This document shows positions 24,584-29,017 of a stretch of DNA of 29,017 nucleotides, one piece after another. Location: the NCBI GenBank assembly GCA_964472505.1, contig CAYYQW010000050.1:1-29017 (forward strand), written 5' to 3'. Origin of the DNA: JAYEIA01 sp964472505 (lineage in GTDB: Bacteria > Bacteroidota > Bacteroidia > Bacteroidales > JAADGE01). Made by a program: the position numbers and the translations under genes. Under the pieces are notes generated by a model. That model was not told the origin of the DNA. It made no database searches and saw only the letters and a list, made by a program, of their open reading frames with translations. The first letter of the stretch is position 1, and every line of letters starts with the position of its first letter.

Positions 24584-24965
24584 ATACTTAATTGTCGGCG
24601 GATATGCCGTAACGGTACACGGTTATCCAAGATATACCAATGATTTGGATATTTGGCTTTGGGCTGATAATGATAATGCTCAAAAGATTATAGCAGTATT
24701 GAAAGATTTTGGTTTTGGCACATTAAAAATAACAGAAAAAGACTTTCTTGTTTCTGACAGAATTATTCAGTTGGGATATCCTCCAAACCGGATTGATTTA
24801 TTAACAGGAGTAAGCGGACTGTCTTTTGATGAATGCTATCCGCATAAAATAAGCTTTGAAATTGACGGACTGGAGATAGACTTTATTGATATTGACAATC
24901 TAAAAAAGAATAAAAAAGCATCCGGAAGACATAAAGATTTAAATGATTTAGAAAATTTAAAATAA
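24525..24965 (+). CDS. Nucleotidyltransferase-fold protein (AbiEii/DUF6036-like)
   Basis: The 146-residue protein has the nucleotidyltransferase core: YLIVGGYAV (22-30), then NDLDIWL with D40 and D42 as likely metal ligands, and a third acidic strand at EIDFIDIDNL. It resembles the type IV toxin AbiEii family in its reduced form. The ATG at 24525 lies inside the preceding gene, a strong sign of coupled translation. The protein is unlike the MNT protein at 7161 in sequence. Activity is not known. Confidence 0.82.
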   Translation: MILNRDFREFIELLNAHKVKYLIVGGYAVTVHGYPRYTNDLDIWLWADNDNAQKIIAVLKDFGFGTLKITEKDFLVSDRIIQLGYPPNRIDLLTGVSGLSFDECYPHKISFEIDGLEIDFIDIDNLKKNKKASGRHKDLNDLENLK

Positions 24966-25064
24966 ATACTCAGCACTACACTTAAGGCCGCCCGATTGCC
25001 ACAGCTTTTGTTCGGCTTTTCCCAAAAAAGGCATCACAGCAGCAAGCAAAAGTGCGTTTCCCTT

Positions 25065-27065
25065 ATGAAAAATTTAACTCTCAGTTTAGCCGCGGTTCTT
25101 TTGAGTTTAAGCATTTTTGCTCAAGACTCAAACTATCCGGACATTTTACATTACGATATAAACCTGAATATTACCGATTTCGATAATAAATATATTTACG
25201 GTTATACCGATATTACATTTACGAATAAATACCCGGAACAGAAACAATTTAGCTTTAATTTAAAAGGATTGAAAACCGATTCGGTGATTTTGGATAATGA
25301 CAGACAGATTACTTTTGTGCAAAATGCCTATTTCTTGGAACTGTCTTTAAACGGGGCTTATGAGCCGGGCGATACGGCTGTTATCCGCATTTATTACCGG
25401 GGAAATCCGATAGCGGATGATATATGGGGCGGCTTTTTTTTCAATGACAATTATGCCTTTAATATGGGCGTGGGAATGGCATCGCCTACCAAAAGCTTTG
25501 CTCAGGTTTGGTATCCGTGTGCCGATGATTTTCGCGAAAAAGCGGCCTATGATTTTCATATCACCGTAAGTACCAAACATACTGCCGTTTGCTCCGGGGA
25601 GTTTGTTGAACTTAGCAAGAATTATAACGGAACGCATACTTGGCATTGGCGGGAAGAAGAAGAAATTCCGGCTTACGTTACATCTGTTGCCGTTGGGGAT
25701 TATGAACTTTGGGAACAAAATATAAACGGCCTTTTGGGAGTAATTCCCGCACACATTTATTACAATCCGACCTTAAGACCGAAGGTAAAGGAATCATTCA
25801 AAAATTTGCCGGCCTGCCTGCACGGATTTGAAGCGCATTACGGGCCCTATGTTTGGAATCGAATCGGATTTGTAAGCGTACCTTTCTCAAGCGGTGCCAT
25901 GGAGCACAATTGCAATATCGCTTATCCGGAATACGCCGTGGACGGAACTTTGAAGCGAGAAACTTTAATGGCTCATGAACTTTCGCATCATTGGTTCGGC
26001 AATTTAGTTACCTGCGCCACGCCCGGCGACATGTGGCTCAATGAAGGCTGGGCAAGCTATTCCGAAGCTTTATTTAAAGAATTTGTTTACGGCTCTAAAG
26101 CCTATCGGGAATATGTGCGAAAAAATCATGCCAATGTGTTGCAAAACACACATAGGTATGACGGCGGATATTGGCCGGTTGCCGGTGTACCGGAATACTT
26201 GACCTACGGCAGCACGGTTTACGACAAAGGCGCCGATATGGTTCACACCATGCGCTCCTACATGGGCGATTCTTTGTTTTTCAACTCAGTGAAATCGTAT
26301 TTAAGTGATAAAGCTTTTCAATCCGTTTCTACCGAAGCTTTTAAAAATTATATGTCGAAGGCCTCCGGAATCTCTTTGGATGATTTTTTTGATACTTGGA
26401 TTTTTGAAGCCGGTTTTCCGCATTTTTCTCCGGCAAATTTTAAAGTACAAATAAACGCAGAGATATATTTATGTTCCTTGGATATTTTACAAAGACTTAA
26501 AGCGCGTAAGAATTTTGCAGACTCTGTACCGGTGGACATTGTGTTTTATGATGAAAATCTAAGCCGGTTTACTTCCCGGGTATTTGCTTCAGGAGCCCGC
26601 ACACGACTTGAGATTCCTCTTCCTTTTCAGCCGGTTGGCTTTTTATTGGATCCGGAGGCAAAATTGTCCGATGCCTCGGTTCACAGAACCATAAAACCGA
26701 AAGAAGCAAAAAAATACCCTTTTTCCGAAGAAAATGCGGAAGCAGAATTTTATTCCAAACCCGAACAGATTATTTTACAAGTTCGGCAAAATTATTTGCC
26801 GGCCCAAAATTTGCCCGATAATTATTCTGCACTTTTTGATAATTATTGGACCGTTTCCGGCATAAATTTAGATTCAGCAAATGCAGTCATTCGTTTTTTT
26901 ACATCCGGCTACATTTCGCAAACATCCGATATTCATTTATTATATCGAGAGCATCATGAAGCCGATTGGGAATTAAGGGATTTCAAAACATTAAAATCGC
27001 AAAATAAAACCGGCTTTACGGTTAAATTGCAAACCGGCGATTTCTGTATTGCAAAAAAAATATAA
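25065..27065 (+). CDS. M1 family metallopeptidase (aminopeptidase N-like), secreted
   Basis: From the ATG at 25065 the protein has 667 residues and a clear signal peptide (MKNLTLSLAAVLLSLSIFAQ). An in-frame ATG at 24996 would place 23 polar residues before it, so I reject it. The gluzincin site is complete: H304, E305 and H308 in HELSHHW, and E327 in LNEGW. The exopeptidase motif GAMEH is at 277-281. The region after 470 is likely a C-terminal Ig-like domain rather than the long helical domain of E. coli PepN. It probably degrades peptides in the periplasm or outside the cell. Confidence 0.93.
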   Translation: MKNLTLSLAAVLLSLSIFAQDSNYPDILHYDINLNITDFDNKYIYGYTDITFTNKYPEQKQFSFNLKGLKTDSVILDNDRQITFVQNAYFLELSLNGAYEPGDTAVIRIYYRGNPIADDIWGGFFFNDNYAFNMGVGMASPTKSFAQVWYPCADDFREKAAYDFHITVSTKHTAVCSGEFVELSKNYNGTHTWHWREEEEIPAYVTSVAVGDYELWEQNINGLLGVIPAHIYYNPTLRPKVKESFKNLPACLHGFEAHYGPYVWNRIGFVSVPFSSGAMEHNCNIAYPEYAVDGTLKRETLMAHELSHHWFGNLVTCATPGDMWLNEGWASYSEALFKEFVYGSKAYREYVRKNHANVLQNTHRYDGGYWPVAGVPEYLTYGSTVYDKGADMVHTMRSYMGDSLFFNSVKSYLSDKAFQSVSTEAFKNYMSKASGISLDDFFDTWIFEAGFPHFSPANFKVQINAEIYLCSLDILQRLKARKNFADSVPVDIVFYDENLSRFTSRVFASGARTRLEIPLPFQPVGFLLDPEAKLSDASVHRTIKPKEAKKYPFSEENAEAEFYSKPEQIILQVRQNYLPAQNLPDNYSALFDNYWTVSGINLDSANAVIRFFTSGYISQTSDIHLLYREHHEADWELRDFKTLKSQNKTGFTVKLQTGDFCIAKKI

Positions 27066-27069
27066 TAAA

Positions 27070-27540
27070 ATGGATACGACACAAATCAAATTAGAAAAAG
27101 CCAAGCTTCCGCTCCCATTTTTAATGTTTGGTTATTTGTGCGTTTTGGCCGGGCTTTATTTTTTGTTTGTCATGCAGTGGCCGGCTTTATTAATAATTCC
27201 GGGTGTAGTGATAAGTGCCGTTTATTCACAAAAATATCTTAATTTGAATGAGCTTCAATTCACGGATGAAACTAAGCTTTTCGGGAAAAAACTGACACAG
27301 TCCGTATCTAAGCTTCATGTTCCCGAATATATCGTTTTGCGTCCTGTCAGCATGAAAAGCAGGCAAAGTGTTTTAAGTATTTCACGCACGGAAAGTTTAG
27401 CGCTTTACCGGGTGAATTTTGTATATCCGGAAAATAAAGTTCGTATAATTTACACCGGAAGCTATAAAAAAGCCGAAGAAATCAGTCAACTTTGTGCTGA
27501 ACAATTTCTGGTTCCCTTTCGTAATCGCGCTGAGGCTTAA
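27070..27540 (+). CDS. Small membrane protein, function unknown
   Basis: The ATG at 27070 gives 156 residues and lies 4 bp after the peptidase stop, so it is probably co-transcribed. The open frame begins earlier at 27049, overlapping the peptidase gene, but that start is less likely. Two adjacent membrane segments (about 17-52: PFLMFGYLCVLAGLYFLFVM and PALLIIPGVVISAVY) precede a soluble domain of about 100 residues with strand-rich content. No family is recognised. Confidence 0.75.
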   Translation: MDTTQIKLEKAKLPLPFLMFGYLCVLAGLYFLFVMQWPALLIIPGVVISAVYSQKYLNLNELQFTDETKLFGKKLTQSVSKLHVPEYIVLRPVSMKSRQSVLSISRTESLALYRVNFVYPENKVRIIYTGSYKKAEEISQLCAEQFLVPFRNRAEA

Positions 27541-27877
27541 TGTTTCTGCGAATAGTTTTTATTTTTTCTTGAATGTGTATTGTTCGCATGATTTTTTGTG
27601 CAGAAAACTTTACTGAACTGCTTTTTTCAATTCAATTTTTTGTTGAAAAAATATGAATAGTTGTTAATATTTTTATGAATATATAAATCAGTTAAAAACC
27701 AACTGTTTTGAAAGATAATTTATAAAGATGGCGTATATTTTTAAAATAATACCCATTATATTAAAGGTATAAGTAATAGCCTTTAAAATATTTATTATCA
27801 GCTTTTAAAAACAATAATTAAGATACGAATAAAATCCCAAAGTTAAAGTTTCAATGCTATTCGTGATTATAGTAATA
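27541..27877 (+). other. Gene-less AT-rich stretch ending at a strong terminator
   Basis: No open frame of note is present. A 9-bp AT hairpin (27622-27630 with 27643-27651) may be a weak terminator of the preceding gene. The stretch then continues about 225 bp to the strong hairpin at 27878. It could be a long 3' untranslated region or hold a small RNA. Confidence 0.4.
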
Positions 27878-27912
27878 AAAAAGCCGCAAATGATTATTTT
27901 GCGGCTTTTTTT
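27878..27912. terminator. Strong bidirectional terminator
   Basis: A perfect 10-bp stem AAGCCGCAAA/TTTGCGGCTT (27881-27890 with 27898-27907) with 7-nt loop has seven T to its right and six A to its left, so it can act on both strands. It lies 340 bp after the membrane-protein gene and 190 bp after the phosphatase gene. Confidence 0.85.
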
Positions 27913-27958
27913 GGTGAATAAATGAATACCTTTGTTATTTTTTATATCTGGTATCCGG

Positions 27959-28102
27959 CAGAAAACGCCAAGCTAATTACTGCGTAATTAATGTTACTTT
28001 CAAATTTTAAAATCCTTACTTCGACTTTGCTCAGCACATCGCATTAACAACAGTTAACTCCGGTTTTAAAATTTGAAAAAGCCTTGAATTTGACGTTTTC
28101 TG
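27959..28102. repeat. Nested imperfect palindrome after the e(P4) gene
   Basis: Two nested inverted repeats are perfect: outer CAGAAAACG (27959-27967) with CGTTTTCTG (28094-28102), inner TCAAATTTTAAAA (28000-28012) with TTTTAAAATTTGA (28064-28076). The centre holds a degraded REP-like unit (CTTCGACTTTGCTCAG at about 28020). It abuts the stop codon of the phosphatase. It may be a decayed MITE or a large stem-loop. Confidence 0.6.
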
Positions 28103-28909
28103 TCAAATACTATCTAAAACATCCCGTCGTAATTTGTACAGTTCTTCATCGGTATGGTCATAGCTGTTATTTTGTATGGGTTTTTCCCATTCTCCGTACA
28201 TTGGGTTGGCAAAAACGATGTATTTGGTTCCGATAAGTTCGGCTTTTTCATCTACGGCTTTTTTTCCGAAATCATTTCCGCGCTTGCCAAAATCTTCAGA
28301 AAAATCTCTTAGGTTATCACCTAAATATAATACTACATCATAGTTTTCAAGAATTTTGTTTCGGCGTTCCGTTTTGTTTGAGCTGTCGGTTTTTAGCAGA
28401 ATGTTTTCCGGTTTTATCTGCGGGAGTTGCAGCTCTTTAAGGTTGTTAATGGTGTATGTTAAAGCCGAATCGGCTCGGTTCGACAGGTAAATTATGGTAA
28501 TGCCGATTGAGTCAGCATAATTAAAAAATTCAACCGCTCCCGGAATCGCTTCCGCATTTTCTTCTTTAACCCACTCGGCCCAGCTCTCAGGCGTATATGG
28601 GTGATTGTTTATTATCATACGAGCATTGTAGGCGCTGTTGTCCATAACGGTTTCATCCAAATCGCTTATAATCGCCTTGGGTTTATCACTTTCGGTATTT
28701 TCTGTGTTTTTGTCCAACATCAGCCGGGCCAATTTGTAATTCTGTATGTTAAGAGCTTTGGCTTCGGCTGAAGTTTGCTGCCAAAGTGTGGCTGCTATCA
28801 GATGGTCTTGTGTCGGCTTAAATTCTGTTTGTTTTTCGGTTTGCGGCGCATTGCATGCTCCAAGTATGAATACGCTCAGTAATGCAATCAGTACATGTGT
28901 TTTCTTCAT
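28103..28909 (-). CDS. 5'-nucleotidase, lipoprotein e(P4) family (class C acid phosphatase)
   Basis: The 268-residue protein begins with a lipoprotein signal; the lipobox LGAC gives lipid-bearing cysteine 19. The HAD-type nucleophile motif DLDETVMDN holds D83 and D85, and the second acidic site is LGDNLRDF. LSNRAD corresponds to motif II. In Haemophilus the e(P4) protein dephosphorylates NMN and other nucleotides at the outer membrane; a similar salvage role is inferred. It is monocistronic in view, with a palindrome directly at its 3' end. The last 108 bp of the window hold its upstream region and no gene. Confidence 0.93.
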   Translation of the reverse strand: MKKTHVLIALLSVFILGACNAPQTEKQTEFKPTQDHLIAATLWQQTSAEAKALNIQNYKLARLMLDKNTENTESDKPKAIISDLDETVMDNSAYNARMIINNHPYTPESWAEWVKEENAEAIPGAVEFFNYADSIGITIIYLSNRADSALTYTINNLKELQLPQIKPENILLKTDSSNKTERRNKILENYDVVLYLGDNLRDFSEDFGKRGNDFGKKAVDEKAELIGTKYIVFANPMYGEWEKPIQNNSYDHTDEELYKLRRDVLDSI

Positions 28910-29017
28910 GATATTATTTTTTGTGTTTATATGGTCTGCAAACTTAATGATATTTTTAACAAGTCAATGGTTCGTTAAACTTTGCCAAAGTTGCAGTTTG
29001 CAAACTGTAATGAAGCT

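Noticed and set aside
24996..25064. N-terminal extension of the M1 peptidase
   Set aside because: It would bury the signal peptide behind 23 polar residues; the ATG at 25065 begins with a normal signal sequence.

Overview
The window looks like chromosomal DNA from a Bacteroidota bacterium, probably of the Bacteroidales type. The signs are low GC, TAnnTTTG-like -7 promoter boxes, almost no Shine-Dalgarno sites, and typical family content: lamin-tail and SbsA-Ig surface protein with a T9SS-like C-terminus, a TonB plug protein, AAA/DUF4143 ATPase, rbfA next to an FtsX/LolC-type permease, and an e(P4) phosphatase. Nothing allows a genus call.

Layout. 1-1.5 kb: an AAA/DUF4143 ATPase between two copies of a 42-bp repeat. 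1.6-5.6 kb (minus strand): dtd, a MazG-like pyrophosphohydrolase and deoC, with a restriction-modification pair placed between the last two. 5.6-8 kb: a repeat cluster, asd, a MITE and an MNT/HEPN toxin-antitoxin pair. 8-15.1 kb: a 1898-residue surface protein followed closely by a DUF58 protein. 15.1-20.6 kb: a small ribbon-helix-helix-like protein, tRNA-Asn, a PfkB kinase, a TonB-plug protein without barrel, an ABC-type permease and rbfA. 20.6-24.3 kb: a second MITE copy, aminopeptidase P, then a thioredoxin-like lipoprotein, a gene remnant and a PLDc_N protein. 24.3-29 kb: a small ORF overlapping a nucleotidyltransferase, an M1 aminopeptidase, a small membrane protein, and an e(P4) 5'-nucleotidase.

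Most interesting pattern. Several accessory insertions lie between direct repeats made of the end of a resident gene: the deoC terminator (around the ATPase), the 3' end of dtd (around a 193-bp element), the 5' end and promoter of asd (around MITE + MNT/HEPN), and the 3' end plus terminator of aminopeptidase P (around the lipoprotein/PLDc_N segment). The restriction-modification pair may be a weaker fifth case. No integrase or transposase is present. Separately, two related MITE copies each have directly abutting 8-bp target duplications, which defines a non-autonomous transposon family from this window alone. The methyltransferase also carries a C-terminal staphylococcal-nuclease-like domain that seems to lack catalytic residues.

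All calls come from reading the sequence and recalled family motifs; no database search was run.
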